18,927 nucleotides of DNA from Eubacterium sp. UBA3279 (GCA_002361775.1 DETV01000103.1:1-18927); one strand, 5' to 3'; positions 1 to 7,271 are shown, numbered from the stretch's first letter. Notes: generated by a model not told the origin, from the letters alone. A program made the numbers and translations.

Positions 1-23
1 ACATTTTCACAAGTAGGTTCATA

Positions 24-54
24 TTGACTTTTCCTTTTCCATCTTACATACTAT
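24..54 (+). promoter_or_regulatory. possible promoter of the AraC-type remnant
   Basis: TTGACT at 24-29 resembles a -35 box and TACTAT at 49-54 a -10 box, but the 19-base spacing is long. It precedes the G8/TTG start of the regulator fragment. Weak call, made only from the boxes and their position. Confidence 0.3.
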
Positions 55-90
55 TTATATTCATTTATTCTATCAAGGGGGGGGTGAACG

Positions 91-258
91 TTGCCCGATT
101 CGCTCCATGAAAAAGTTATTACAACGGAGGCTTTGCCTGCGCGCTCTTTCTCTTATCTGAGTTCCAGTCAATTAATCACGAATCACTGGCATTACAGTCT
201 GGAGATATTATACTTGGAATCAGGAAAAATGGATGTAGGAATCAATATCGCGCCCTAG
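91..258 (+). pseudogene. 5' fragment of an AraC-family regulator (N-terminal arm/cupin start only)
   Basis: Reading from TTG at 91, directly after a strong G-rich ribosome binding site (G8 at 77-84), gives 55 residues and a TAG stop at 256-258. Residues 36 to 52 contain NHWHYSLEILYLESG, the start of the sugar-binding cupin domain typical of AraC-type regulators. The intact regulator at the right end of this window has the equivalent HWHEDLEFIAVLDGS. No helix-turn-helix follows: at about 240-248 the sequence passes out of frame into a PduB-type shell gene. I read this as the 5' end of a regulator cut by a deletion or recombination. AraC regulators commonly sit beside BMC operons, so both halves may come from one locus. 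The fragment cannot bind DNA as a regulator. Confidence 0.7.
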
Positions 259-827
259 GGCTTTTCAGTTCCCGTACAGGCGCCGCCGGACAGTTAACTG
301 CTATCGACGATGCGGTGAAAGCAACAAACACAGAAGCGCTTTCCATTGATTTCCCACGAGATACAAAAGGATGGGGCGGTCATGGTAATTATGTGGTTTT
401 AGGCGGAAATGATATTTCTGATGTGCGCCACGCCATTGAACTGTCTCTGGAACTTACCAATAAATACGCGGGAGAACTTTATATCAGCAAGGCCGGTCAT
501 CTGGAATTTGCCTACTCTGCCAGTGCCGGTTCTGTTCTCTCAAAAGCTTTTCACGCTAAACCGGAACAGGCTTTTGGATTCATGGCCGGCTCCCCTGCCG
601 CTATCGGTCTTGTCATGGCAGATACCGCCATGAAAGCTGCCAGTGTAGATATTGTCCGTTACATGACCCCAAGCATTGGTACCAGTCATTCCAATGAGGT
701 GATCTTAGCCTTATCAGGTGACGCTTCTGCAGTAAAAGAATCTGTACTCTCTGCCCGTCAGATCGGGCTGGAACTGCTGATTGCCATGGGAAGCTATCCT
801 GAAATTCCCGGCATTCCTTATCTGTAA
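246..827 (+). pseudogene. pduB: 5'-truncated PduB-type tandem BMC shell protein
   Basis: The frame through 246-827 reads YRALGLFSSRTGAAGQ, then AIDDAVKATNTE, PRDTKGWGGHG, GGNDISDV, KAGHLEF, ADTAMKAASVDIV, GTSHSNEVILALSGD and a C-terminal AMGSYPEIPG. As recalled, these match Salmonella PduB in order from roughly its residue 75 to its C-terminus. PduB is a tandem (trimeric) shell protein of the propanediol-utilisation microcompartment. The N-terminal extension and first strand of BMC domain 1 are missing. The frame has no ribosome binding site; the first possible start, GTG at 315, falls inside conserved sequence. Upstream bases belong to an AraC-type regulator in another frame. The rest of the frame has no stop or frameshift, so the truncation may be recent. 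A folded, functional shell protein is unlikely. Confidence 0.8.
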
Positions 828-900
828 AACGGTATTTCTCCGCAGGGCGATCCATATATGAAATTCTATTTCGCAGGAAGTAATTTCTCTTGAAATAAAA

Positions 901-952
901 AACAGTGTTTCCAAAGTATATCAATGTACTTTCAGAAACACTGTTCTTTATT
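901..952. terminator. bidirectional intrinsic terminator
   Basis: AACAGTGTTT (901-910) pairs with AAACACTGTT (936-945), and an inner AAAGTA (913-918) pairs with TACTTT (927-932). T-rich sequence follows on the plus strand, and the A-rich sequence before the stem gives a T tract on the minus strand. It separates the pduB remnant from the convergent ferredoxin gene and can serve both. Confidence 0.8.
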
Positions 953-958
953 TAAGAA

Positions 959-1345
959 TTATTTATCTACAACTTCCAGTACATCCATCGGACATGCTTT
1001 CGCACAGATTCCACAAGCAATACACTTGGTAGATACTGGTGATTCTTCTGCTTTTACCATAACTCCAAACGGACAGACTTCCACGCATTTTCCACAGCCG
1101 GTACACAATTTTTTATCGATCATGTATACACCTTTTGCATTCTGCTTAATCGCACCAGCTTCACAAACCTTCGCACATTTTCCACACTGTACGCAAACCA
1201 TAGGTTTTACGGTTCCTTTTTTTTCTACGATCTGAATACAGGATTTGTCTGGATCAAATACTTTATAAAAACTCATAGAGCAGGCTCTCACACACTCCAG
1301 ACATGCCATACAGGTTGAACCTTTTTTTACAGTTAATTTCTTCAT
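959..1345 (-). CDS. four-cluster [4Fe-4S] ferredoxin-type electron-transfer protein
   Basis: A 128-residue protein with sixteen cysteines in four CxxCxxCxxxC sets: C12/15/18/22, C51/54/57/61, C81/84/87/91 and C108/111/114/118, plus a lone C36. This is the layout of HycB/CooF/DmsB-type iron-sulfur subunits, which carry four [4Fe-4S] clusters and pass electrons to or from a catalytic partner such as an aldehyde oxidoreductase, hydrogenase or molybdoenzyme. No such partner is in the window, so the partner is unknown. The last three sets are followed by small or Pro residues as in classical ferredoxins. It is cytosolic, with no signal peptide. ATG at 1345 is preceded by GCGGAGG at proper spacing. 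The gene stands alone, with its own predicted promoter, a leader hairpin and a downstream terminator. Confidence 0.85.
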   Translation of the reverse strand: MKKLTVKKGSTCMACLECVRACSMSFYKVFDPDKSCIQIVEKKGTVKPMVCVQCGKCAKVCEAGAIKQNAKGVYMIDKKLCTGCGKCVEVCPFGVMVKAEESPVSTKCIACGICAKACPMDVLEVVDK

Positions 1346-1375
1346 CTATGTATCCTCCGCTTAATTAAATTGCAA

Positions 1376-1404
1376 CTGCACGGATAGTAAAACTATCCGT
1401 GCAG
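1376..1404 (-). other. perfect 12-bp hairpin in the ferredoxin leader
   Basis: CTGCACGGATAG (1376-1387) pairs fully with CTATCCGTGCAG (1393-1404) around a five-base loop. It lies between the predicted ferredoxin promoter and its ribosome binding site. No proper T tract follows on either strand, so a stabilising or regulatory leader hairpin is as likely as a terminator for the surface-protein gene upstream. Confidence 0.55.
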
Positions 1405-1424
1405 CATTGATTCTGCTTCTCATT

Positions 1425-1453
1425 AGTGTATCATTTTTAGACAATTTCCGCAA
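1425..1453 (-). promoter_or_regulatory. predicted promoter of the ferredoxin gene
   Basis: On the minus strand TTGCGG (1448-1453) and TACACT (1425-1430) are 17 bases apart. TGA directly before the -10 box makes an extended -10. The -35 match is poor. Confidence 0.4.
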
Positions 1454-1505
1454 GAGATATACTGAGACTTCGGGGAATTTTCATCTTTACTTTCCTGTTA
1501 TTTTT

Positions 1506-3488
1506 TTATCTCGTTTTTCTGCGTAGCTTCCATCCTGCCGTAACTGCCATTGCTGTTGCTGAAAGAAGAAGCAGCACCGCCAGAATGCCTGTCGGATTTT
1601 CATCTGCTGTTTTCACAGGAACCACTTTATTTGCGGATACAGAGAATTTTATAGCGCGTACGTCTGTTTCTTTTTGATTTACCCATTTTTCTCCATCATA
1701 GATTTGTTTCTGGAAATGTACTTCTAATTGATAATTTCCTTCTGTATCTATCTGGAAAGAAACCTTGTATGGAGCTTTGTCCCAGACGGTATAAGATGTA
1801 ACCTTCCAGCTAACAGGAAGATACCTGACATCATTGGCAATAGGTTTTTCATTATTCATGCCATCTCCATAAGCCTGAATTGTAATTACTTCACGAATTC
1901 CATATACGCCTTTGTCTTTTATGCCTGTGATATAATTATTTTCTGGCTTTCCAATAATATTCAATCTTGGAATCTCTCTTACCTCTTTACTCTGGCATCT
2001 GGAACAGGTTCTTTCTTCCAATCCTCCTTCTTTTACAGTAGGTTTTTTCGTTACTTTCCAGTCACCCCAACTGTGCCCAAGAGCTGTCCCTCTCGTAATC
2101 TTACATACAGTACAGGTTTCCGGTTCTGTGCAGGTTGCCTCTTTCCATTTGTGTCCCAACGCTTCTCCTTCTGTAACTTTACATACGGTACACGTCTTCG
2201 GCTCTGTACAGGTTGCCTCTTTCCATTTGTGTCCCAGCGCTTCACCACGGACAGCTCCGCAGATTTCACAGGTCTCCGGCTTTGTACAAGTTGCAGCCAG
2301 CCATTTATGAGTACATACCACATTCACCTTTACTGTATATACATTTACATTTTTTCCATCTTCAGAAGTAACTGTATAAATTACCGGATTCGTAAAATCC
2401 TGCTCTGTTAACATCTCTTTATCCACTGTTGCATATTCATCAATCTCAAAATCGGGAATTAATTTTGTTACATCAGTGCCATAGGGAACGTCTATAACTA
2501 TTGTACTTCCTTTCGCATCTTCCGTAATCTTACCTTCCCATTTGCCAATTCTAAACCAGTGAATCGTATCATCCGTATTCTGAGGCACCACATTTCCCTC
2601 CAGATAAATGGAATCACAAATCACATCCGGCGGAAGATTCAGACCGGATACTTCAATCTTAAAACTTCCCTGTTTTAGTGGATTTACAATGTTATTATCT
2701 TTAATTTCAAGTACATCCTGACCTTCTGTTACCTTATAATCTACCAAAGGCTGAGGATCAACCAATTTATCACCTTCATAAATTTCATGATAGATTTGAT
2801 ACCGTTTTCCCAGAAGAATTCTCTGATCTCCTCGGGTCAGCTCAAGAATCCTTGCTTCTATACGCCACACCTTTTTCGCTGCTTTCGGTTCTTCCACTTT
2901 CGGTTCCTCTGCCTTCGGTTCTTCCACCTTCGGTTCCTCCACTTTCGGTTCCTCTGCCTTCGGTTCCTCTGCCTTCGGTTCTTCCACCTTCGGTTCCTCT
3001 GCCTTTGGTTCCTCCACCGTTGGTTCTTGAGCTATACGAATCTTCTGAAATGGTACGACCACTTCTTCTGCCACTTTCACATTTTCAGGAAATACAATCC
3101 GAAAAACATACTCACCTGCTGCTGATTTTTCAGAATATATCGTTTTTTCCTTCTCTTGTGTTTCTTCTCCGGTGTCTTTCTCTTCCAGTAAAGTACCTTC
3201 CCATACCAGATTTTTCAACAATTGCTCTACAATTGTTTCTGTAGTATCTGTCTGATAAAATCCTTTCACTTTCCACTCTGTTGGGAATTCCATATCCTCT
3301 GTTTTTGTCCCTGGAAGATAGGAAGTTTTCTCCATTTTCCATTCATCCCATTTTTCAAAGGAGGTAATAACGAAAACATCCTGGCCGTTTTCAGCGGCTC
3401 TTACCTCCTTTGCAGGAACTAAGGCTAATACCATAATAAATACGAGAATCAATGACAACAACCGGGAAATTTTATTGTTTTTCAACAT
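1506..3488 (-). CDS. secreted, probably wall-anchored repeat protein
   Basis: Translation most likely starts at ATG 3488 (660 residues), five codons inside the longest frame, because GGAGGTGA lies five bases before it. Residues 1-30 form a signal peptide with cleavage near VRA-AEN. A charged N-terminal domain is followed by about ten PKAEE/PKVEE pentapeptides (about 154-201), a Bacteroides/Firmicute-type Ig-like segment ending SEDGKNVNVYTVKV (about 311-390), three 26-residue GHKWxxATCTxPxTCxxC repeats plus a diverged fourth (about 393-500), and a final beta-rich domain. The C-terminus reads VPVKTADENP, then a hydrophobic helix and KLRRKTR, which resembles a sortase signal with PVKTA in place of LPxTG. 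It is probably displayed on the cell surface. Ligand and role are unknown. Confidence 0.75.
   Translation of the reverse strand: MLKNNKISRLLSLILVFIMVLALVPAKEVRAAENGQDVFVITSFEKWDEWKMEKTSYLPGTKTEDMEFPTEWKVKGFYQTDTTETIVEQLLKNLVWEGTLLEEKDTGEETQEKEKTIYSEKSAAGEYVFRIVFPENVKVAEEVVVPFQKIRIAQEPTVEEPKAEEPKVEEPKAEEPKAEEPKVEEPKVEEPKAEEPKVEEPKAAKKVWRIEARILELTRGDQRILLGKRYQIYHEIYEGDKLVDPQPLVDYKVTEGQDVLEIKDNNIVNPLKQGSFKIEVSGLNLPPDVICDSIYLEGNVVPQNTDDTIHWFRIGKWEGKITEDAKGSTIVIDVPYGTDVTKLIPDFEIDEYATVDKEMLTEQDFTNPVIYTVTSEDGKNVNVYTVKVNVVCTHKWLAATCTKPETCEICGAVRGEALGHKWKEATCTEPKTCTVCKVTEGEALGHKWKEATCTEPETCTVCKITRGTALGHSWGDWKVTKKPTVKEGGLEERTCSRCQSKEVREIPRLNIIGKPENNYITGIKDKGVYGIREVITIQAYGDGMNNEKPIANDVRYLPVSWKVTSYTVWDKAPYKVSFQIDTEGNYQLEVHFQKQIYDGEKWVNQKETDVRAIKFSVSANKVVPVKTADENPTGILAVLLLLSATAMAVTAGWKLRRKTR
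2076..2309 (-). repeat. three 78-bp tandem repeats coding for Cys-rich GHxW units
   Basis: Copies at 2232-2309, 2154-2231 and 2076-2153 each code for 26 residues starting HKW and containing two Cys pairs. The second and third are nearly identical at DNA level; a diverged fourth unit follows in the protein. Similar repeats are widespread in Firmicute surface proteins. Confidence 0.8.
2886..3029 (-). repeat. 15-bp tandem repeat coding for PK(A/V)EE
   Basis: About nine to ten 15-base units with mostly synonymous or Ala/Val differences. The unit length is a multiple of three, so copy-number change by slippage would alter the stalk length without breaking the reading frame. Confidence 0.85.
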
Positions 3489-3532
3489 ATCAATCACCTC
3501 CAACTCACACGCACCTGTTTTTATGTATATTC

Positions 3533-3541
3533 ATTATATCA
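3533..3541 (-). promoter_or_regulatory. extended -10 promoter of the surface-protein gene
   Basis: On the minus strand TGATATAAT gives a perfect -10 box (3533-3538) with an upstream TG. No clear -35 box is seen. A start of transcription near 3526 would leave a leader of about 38 bases. The rest of 3489-3755 is A/T-rich spacer holding this promoter and the mntP terminator. Confidence 0.55.
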
Positions 3542-3653
3542 TTTTCCTTCCAATAACGCCTTACTTTTTTCTTACATTTCAATTATTTTCAATATATTAT
3601 CTGACTTTAATTGTGTGGAATTGGATATTTTTCTTTATTTTTTGTGTTTTTCC

Positions 3654-3692
3654 AAAAAAATAATGATGTTTCGAAAAAAATTTATCATCATT
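3654..3692 (-). terminator. intrinsic terminator behind mntP
   Basis: On the minus strand AATGATG (from 3692) pairs with CATCATT (to 3662), with a 17-base loop and then ATTTTTTT. The stem is short and the loop long, but the T tract is good and the position about 64 bases after the mntP stop fits. Confidence 0.5.
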
Positions 3693-3755
3693 TTTTCCAA
3701 AACATCACTATTTCCATTCGCAAATCATTTTGTGGAACAACTATCCTCATACTTT

Positions 3756-4328
3756 CTAAAGGATTCCCAAATGTTCGATCAAAATTTTAACTCCCAGAAA
3801 AATCAAAATGATTCCTCCTGCCAGTTCTGCTTTTGATTTGTATTTTATTCCAAAAACATTTCCCACTTTTACTCCTGCCATAGAAAACAGAAAGGTAACA
3901 ATTCCGATAAAACAAACGGCCCACCAGATATTAACTCTCAAAAACGCAAATGTAACTCCCACCGCCAAAGCATCGATGCTGGTAGCTACGGCCAGGACAA
4001 ACATTCCTCTTACAGATAAATCTGCTTCTTCTTTACAGGAAGAACATTCTTCCTCCTTTGACAGCGCTTCCCGAATCATATTGATACCAATCAATCCCAA
4101 TAGCACAAATGCTATCCAGTGATCAATTGCCGTAATTTTGTCTTTAAACTGAACTCCTAAAAAATAACCAGCCAGTGGCATCAATCCCTGAAAACTTCCA
4201 AACCATAATCCCACAATCGCAGCTTTTCCCAATGTGATTTTTTTCATGGCCAGACCTTTACAGACAGCCACCGCAAAAGCATCCATCGACAGGCCTACTG
4301 CTAACGTAAACAATGTGAAAATACTCAT
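3756..4328 (-). CDS. mntP: MntP-type manganese efflux pump
   Basis: A 190-residue membrane protein made of two similar halves of three helices, the usual length for MntP (YebN), which exports Mn(II) from the cytoplasm. The conserved aspartates are visible in LSMDAFAVAVCKG (D16) and TSIDALAVGVTFA (D119), matching the essential D16 and D118 of the E. coli protein as recalled. The loop between the halves is EEECSSCKEE (92-101), an acidic CxxC patch that could bind metal. ATG at 4328 is chosen because GGAGG lies seven bases upstream; a longer in-frame start would run through the promoter. It has its own near-consensus promoter just after the last ABC permease gene. The very short leader leaves no room for a yybP-ykoY riboswitch. 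Confidence 0.9.
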   Translation of the reverse strand: MSIFTLFTLAVGLSMDAFAVAVCKGLAMKKITLGKAAIVGLWFGSFQGLMPLAGYFLGVQFKDKITAIDHWIAFVLLGLIGINMIREALSKEEECSSCKEEADLSVRGMFVLAVATSIDALAVGVTFAFLRVNIWWAVCFIGIVTFLFSMAGVKVGNVFGIKYKSKAELAGGIILIFLGVKILIEHLGIL

Positions 4329-4353
4329 TTCTTTTTCCTCCGTAATATTCACC

Positions 4354-4382
4354 ATTCTATGCTTAACATAAGGCGCTGTCAA
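4354..4382 (-). promoter_or_regulatory. near-consensus promoter of mntP
   Basis: On the minus strand TTGACA (4377-4382) and TAGAAT (4354-4359) are exactly 17 bases apart. Transcription would start near 4347, about 20 bases before the start codon. It lies directly behind the ABC permease stop codon at 4399. Confidence 0.8.
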
Positions 4383-4398
4383 CATATTTCCTCCGATT

Positions 4399-5070
4399 TT
4401 ATCGATTTCTTCCACCGACTCCTGTTTGACTGGATGCAATCAGTCTTTCTCCTGAATTTCTCCACCAGATTCCCAGGACAGACAGACAAATTCCTCCCAC
4501 AAGCAGCCATATTTTTTCTTCCATACTATTTCCCATCGTCATGGAAAATAAAAAGAATTTTCCCAGATACTTCCTCCCGCTCCCATAATTTGCCACATAA
4601 TATAACATGGGAACCATATATGCTGCCGGAAGATTGTCGGCTATCCCGTAAAAAAAGATTCCCAAGCCTCCTAAGAATATACAGTTCGCCATTGTTCCAA
4701 AATAACTTTTTCCGAAAGAAAAATGACACTGTCCCTCATGCATCCAAAACAAAAACACCCCCACAAATATCCCAAGAAACATAAGTCCCAAAAGCAATCT
4801 CACCATATGGTGAAGAAGCATAGGTGTTTTTCTTACTGCCACCACATCACGAATATCCTTATTTTGCTCCGGAATAAATAAGGGTACAAGAAGTATGATC
4901 CCAATAACAGAAAGATACATTTCCATAACCTGGGCAGATTGTCGTGGGTCCAATGCTTCGATCCCCACAATCAATGGTGCTGCCCCACAAAATAAAAATG
5001 CTGCCAGGAAATGACCTGCGTAATGATATTTAAGATACTCTTTTATGATTTCCAGATATTTTTCTGCCAT
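4399..5070 (-). CDS. ABC-2 type transporter permease, second subunit
   Basis: A 223-residue polytopic membrane protein with about six hydrophobic segments (roughly 18-38, 50-67, 86-108, 122-143, 147-162, 186-204) and no periplasmic-type domain. The start ATG at 5070 lies inside the preceding permease gene (41-base overlap) and is preceded by GGAG, so the two are probably translated coupled. With the larger permease and the ATPase upstream it should form a heteromeric exporter in the cytoplasmic membrane. I recognise no named family from sequence. It is the last gene of the five-gene module; no terminator separates it from mntP, so some read-through is possible. Confidence 0.7.
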   Translation of the reverse strand: MAEKYLEIIKEYLKYHYAGHFLAAFLFCGAAPLIVGIEALDPRQSAQVMEMYLSVIGIILLVPLFIPEQNKDIRDVVAVRKTPMLLHHMVRLLLGLMFLGIFVGVFLFWMHEGQCHFSFGKSYFGTMANCIFLGGLGIFFYGIADNLPAAYMVPMLYYVANYGSGRKYLGKFFLFSMTMGNSMEEKIWLLVGGICLSVLGIWWRNSGERLIASSQTGVGGRNR

Positions 5071-6271
5071 TTCCCCATACTCCTTTCCGTTTTAAATGAT
5101 AGATGCCGGTTGTAGCAATCATCAAAATTACTGCTGCCACTACATACAACAGTCTGTTTTTAATCATTTGCGGAAATTGTGCCTGCCATATACCGGTATC
5201 TGCTGAAGAGTTAAATCTAGGCATAAGATTCCATCCCACTTTTCCCACCAGATTTTCTGCTCCCATAAACAGACTGATCATCCACCACACTCCCTGTATC
5301 AAAATAGCCACCGGACTATTTGTCAGTTCTGTGAAGAAAAATCCCAAAGCAGTCACTACTGCAATAGAAGGAAGCAGCCATCCGCCAAAATACTTCAGAA
5401 ATGCAAAATAATCTACAGAAACACCCAAAATCTTTCCAAAATATACACACTGCATCAATGGCATAATACTGATCAACAGTACGGGAATACTGATCATCAC
5501 CACCGTTGCCAGATAGCGGCTTACCATAATTGCCCCGGAAGATATTTTTCTTGCATAAATCACCTGATCTGCCTGAGCTCTTTTATCTCTCAGGCTTCTC
5601 GTTACTGCCAAAAAGACAGGCAGCAGCGCCAGAAGAATTCCCATATAATCACAGAATAGACGTGCATATCCTCCGCTTATCTTATCTTCATACAGACTTT
5701 TCTCATATGATTCCAAAGCTTCTTCATAAGTAAGAGGATCTTGAGCATTTTCATTCACTGTTTCCCGGGAATAACTGCTGCCTCCTCCCAGTATGCTGTC
5801 CACTTTGCTCATTTCTTCCAAAAACTCTTCATACGTTAGACCTTCCCGGGGAGATAATCTTTCTTCTCCCTGATACCCGACCAGAATGGGAGAATCTTCC
5901 TGATATTCTGTCTGTTCAATCGCTTCTGTATACCCTTCTAAAAGACCGGTACAGCTTTTCAGAATCTGATGCACCTTTTCTGCTTTTTCCGTATTCAATA
6001 CCACATTTTTATAAAATCCCACCGGATAAGCCGTATAACTGTTTTCCTCATACTCTCTGGCAAGCAGAGCCAATGTGGCTCCCATCACTTTATCCGGATC
6101 TTCACTGGGTTTCGTTCCATAACTTCCCTCCTGTCCCGGTACCGGCTTTGTCAACTGACTGATGGTTCCCATCTGACTTCCATAAAAAAACACCAGTCCT
6201 GCCACCAGAATATAATATGTAAGATTCTTCCATATCTGTCTGCACTCTTTCAAAAATAAAGTCCCAAACAT
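5030..6271 (-). CDS. ABC-2 type transporter permease, large subunit
   Basis: A 413-residue membrane protein: an N-terminal LFLKECRQIWKNLTYYI segment entering a first helix (about 17-33), a long extracytoplasmic domain of some 170 residues rich in Glu, Tyr and Ser (about 40-200), then five or six helices with the last at about 382-400 and a basic tail. A large outer loop after helix 1 is typical of ABC-2 exporters for peptides, antibiotics or lipids. The start codon overlaps the ATPase stop (TAATG), which indicates translational coupling. The outer domain could touch the transported compound or the sensor kinase. Substrate unknown. Confidence 0.75.
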   Translation of the reverse strand: MFGTLFLKECRQIWKNLTYYILVAGLVFFYGSQMGTISQLTKPVPGQEGSYGTKPSEDPDKVMGATLALLAREYEENSYTAYPVGFYKNVVLNTEKAEKVHQILKSCTGLLEGYTEAIEQTEYQEDSPILVGYQGEERLSPREGLTYEEFLEEMSKVDSILGGGSSYSRETVNENAQDPLTYEEALESYEKSLYEDKISGGYARLFCDYMGILLALLPVFLAVTRSLRDKRAQADQVIYARKISSGAIMVSRYLATVVMISIPVLLISIMPLMQCVYFGKILGVSVDYFAFLKYFGGWLLPSIAVVTALGFFFTELTNSPVAILIQGVWWMISLFMGAENLVGKVGWNLMPRFNSSADTGIWQAQFPQMIKNRLLYVVAAVILMIATTGIYHLKRKGVWGNGRKISGNHKRVS

Positions 6272-7149
6272 TAACGGTCACCTCTTTTCTCGTGCATAAG
6301 GCACATATAGGCATCCTCCACATTTGGGATACAGGCTTTTGCACTGGCAAAAGGCTTTTCTCCGGCAACAAATCTTACCTGTGCCTGCGTTCCCTGAATC
6401 ATCATACTGGTTACTTCATACTGTTCTTTCAACATAGGTAATTCTTTTCGTGACACATCAGCAGAAAATATTTTACCGTTTGCCTTTTCCAAAAGTCCTG
6501 TCACTGTTCCCTGGAATAGCAATTCTCCCTGATTCAAAATAGCAATATTTTCACAGGTCGCTTCAATATCTCCTACAATATGCGTAGACAAAATAACAAT
6601 TCTGTCCTCAGCTATTTCACAGAGAAGATTTCTGAAACGAACTCTCTCTTCCGGATCCAGTCCCGCCGTCGGCTCATCCACAATTAATACTTTCGGATCG
6701 TGAAGGATAGCCTGAGCGATTCCCAGCCGCCTTCTCATCCCTCCCGACATAGCCTTTACTTTTGTCCTGTGATCATCTGACAGATTCACCTTTTCCAGTA
6801 AAAACGGAATTCGCTCTTTCCTTTCCTGCTTCTTCATATCGGATAACACTCCCAGATAATCCATTGCTTCATAAGCAGTCATATTTCCGTACAAGGAAAA
6901 ATCCTGAGGGAGATACCCGATCATTCCGCGGATTTCTTTTTTCTGTTCAATATCTACTCCACATACTTTCACTTCACCGGATGTTTTGGGCAGCAAGGTG
7001 GAAATAATTTTCATCAGCGTGGTTTTTCCTGCTCCATTGGGGCCCAGTAAGCCGAACATTCCCTGAGGAATCGTAAGATTCACATGATGTAATGCCTGCT
7101 TTTTTCCGTAACATTTACTCAGATCCTTCAACACAATTTCTGTATCCAT
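6271..7149 (-). CDS. ABC transporter ATP-binding protein (ABC-2 exporter type)
   Basis: A 292-residue ATPase of the CcmA/BcrA group. Visible motifs are Walker A GPNGAGKT (about 36-43), Q-loop in YLPQDFSLYG, signature MSGGMRRRLG, Walker B VLIVDEPTAGLD and the H-loop STHIVGD. The C-terminal 80 residues form the accessory domain seen in exporter ATPases. I chose ATG at 7149 because GAGGAG precedes it; upstream in-frame codons lack such a site. A 122-base gap separates it from the kinase gene, the only real gap in the module, and it holds the 13-base word CAGGCAACTGTTT also found before the response regulator. It powers export by the two downstream permeases. Confidence 0.88.
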   Translation of the reverse strand: MDTEIVLKDLSKCYGKKQALHHVNLTIPQGMFGLLGPNGAGKTTLMKIISTLLPKTSGEVKVCGVDIEQKKEIRGMIGYLPQDFSLYGNMTAYEAMDYLGVLSDMKKQERKERIPFLLEKVNLSDDHRTKVKAMSGGMRRRLGIAQAILHDPKVLIVDEPTAGLDPEERVRFRNLLCEIAEDRIVILSTHIVGDIEATCENIAILNQGELLFQGTVTGLLEKANGKIFSADVSRKELPMLKEQYEVTSMMIQGTQAQVRFVAGEKPFASAKACIPNVEDAYMCLMHEKRGDR

Positions 7150-7190
7150 AATACTCCTCTTTTCTTTTTCTGAAATTCTTTTCATCCGAT

Positions 7191-7203
7191 CAGGCAACTG
7201 TTT
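7191..7203 (-). promoter_or_regulatory. shared 13-base word, copy 1 (candidate response-regulator site)
   Basis: CAGGCAACTGTTT on the plus strand, about 42 bases upstream of the ATPase start. An identical copy lies at 9195-9207 before the response regulator. It also overlaps a small inverted repeat, AACTGT (7196-7201) and ACAGTT (7213-7218). Confidence 0.4.
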
Positions 7204-7271
7204 CCTGCGCTCACAGTTACTCCATCTCTTTGTTACGTTCCCAGTATAAACAGCAAATCTCTATTTTTACC

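Noticed and set aside
230..260. Mobile element or integration site at the AraC-pduB junction
   Set aside because: No inverted repeats, target duplication or transposase sequence can be seen; a simple deletion explains the join.
924..1235. Open frame on the plus strand opposite the ferredoxin gene
   Set aside because: It is the shadow of a cysteine-rich gene with clear motifs on the minus strand; no ribosome binding site and no recognisable protein.
2076..3029. Regular repeats that could suggest a CRISPR array
   Set aside because: Units are directly tandem without unique spacers and stay in frame with one protein; no cas genes.
2787..3244. Plus-strand open frames over the PKxEE repeat region
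   Set aside because: Low-complexity shadows (Leu/Pro/Phe repeats) of the 15-bp repeat on the coding minus strand.
4329..4440. In-frame N-terminal extension of MntP by up to 37 residues
   Set aside because: It would be encoded across the mntP promoter and the ABC permease end, and the MntP family starts at the chosen Met, giving D16 in register.
7196..7218. AACTGT/ACAGTT hairpin as a terminator between kinase and ATPase genes
   Set aside because: Only 6 bp with an 11-base loop and no T tract; better seen as part of the possible operator region.
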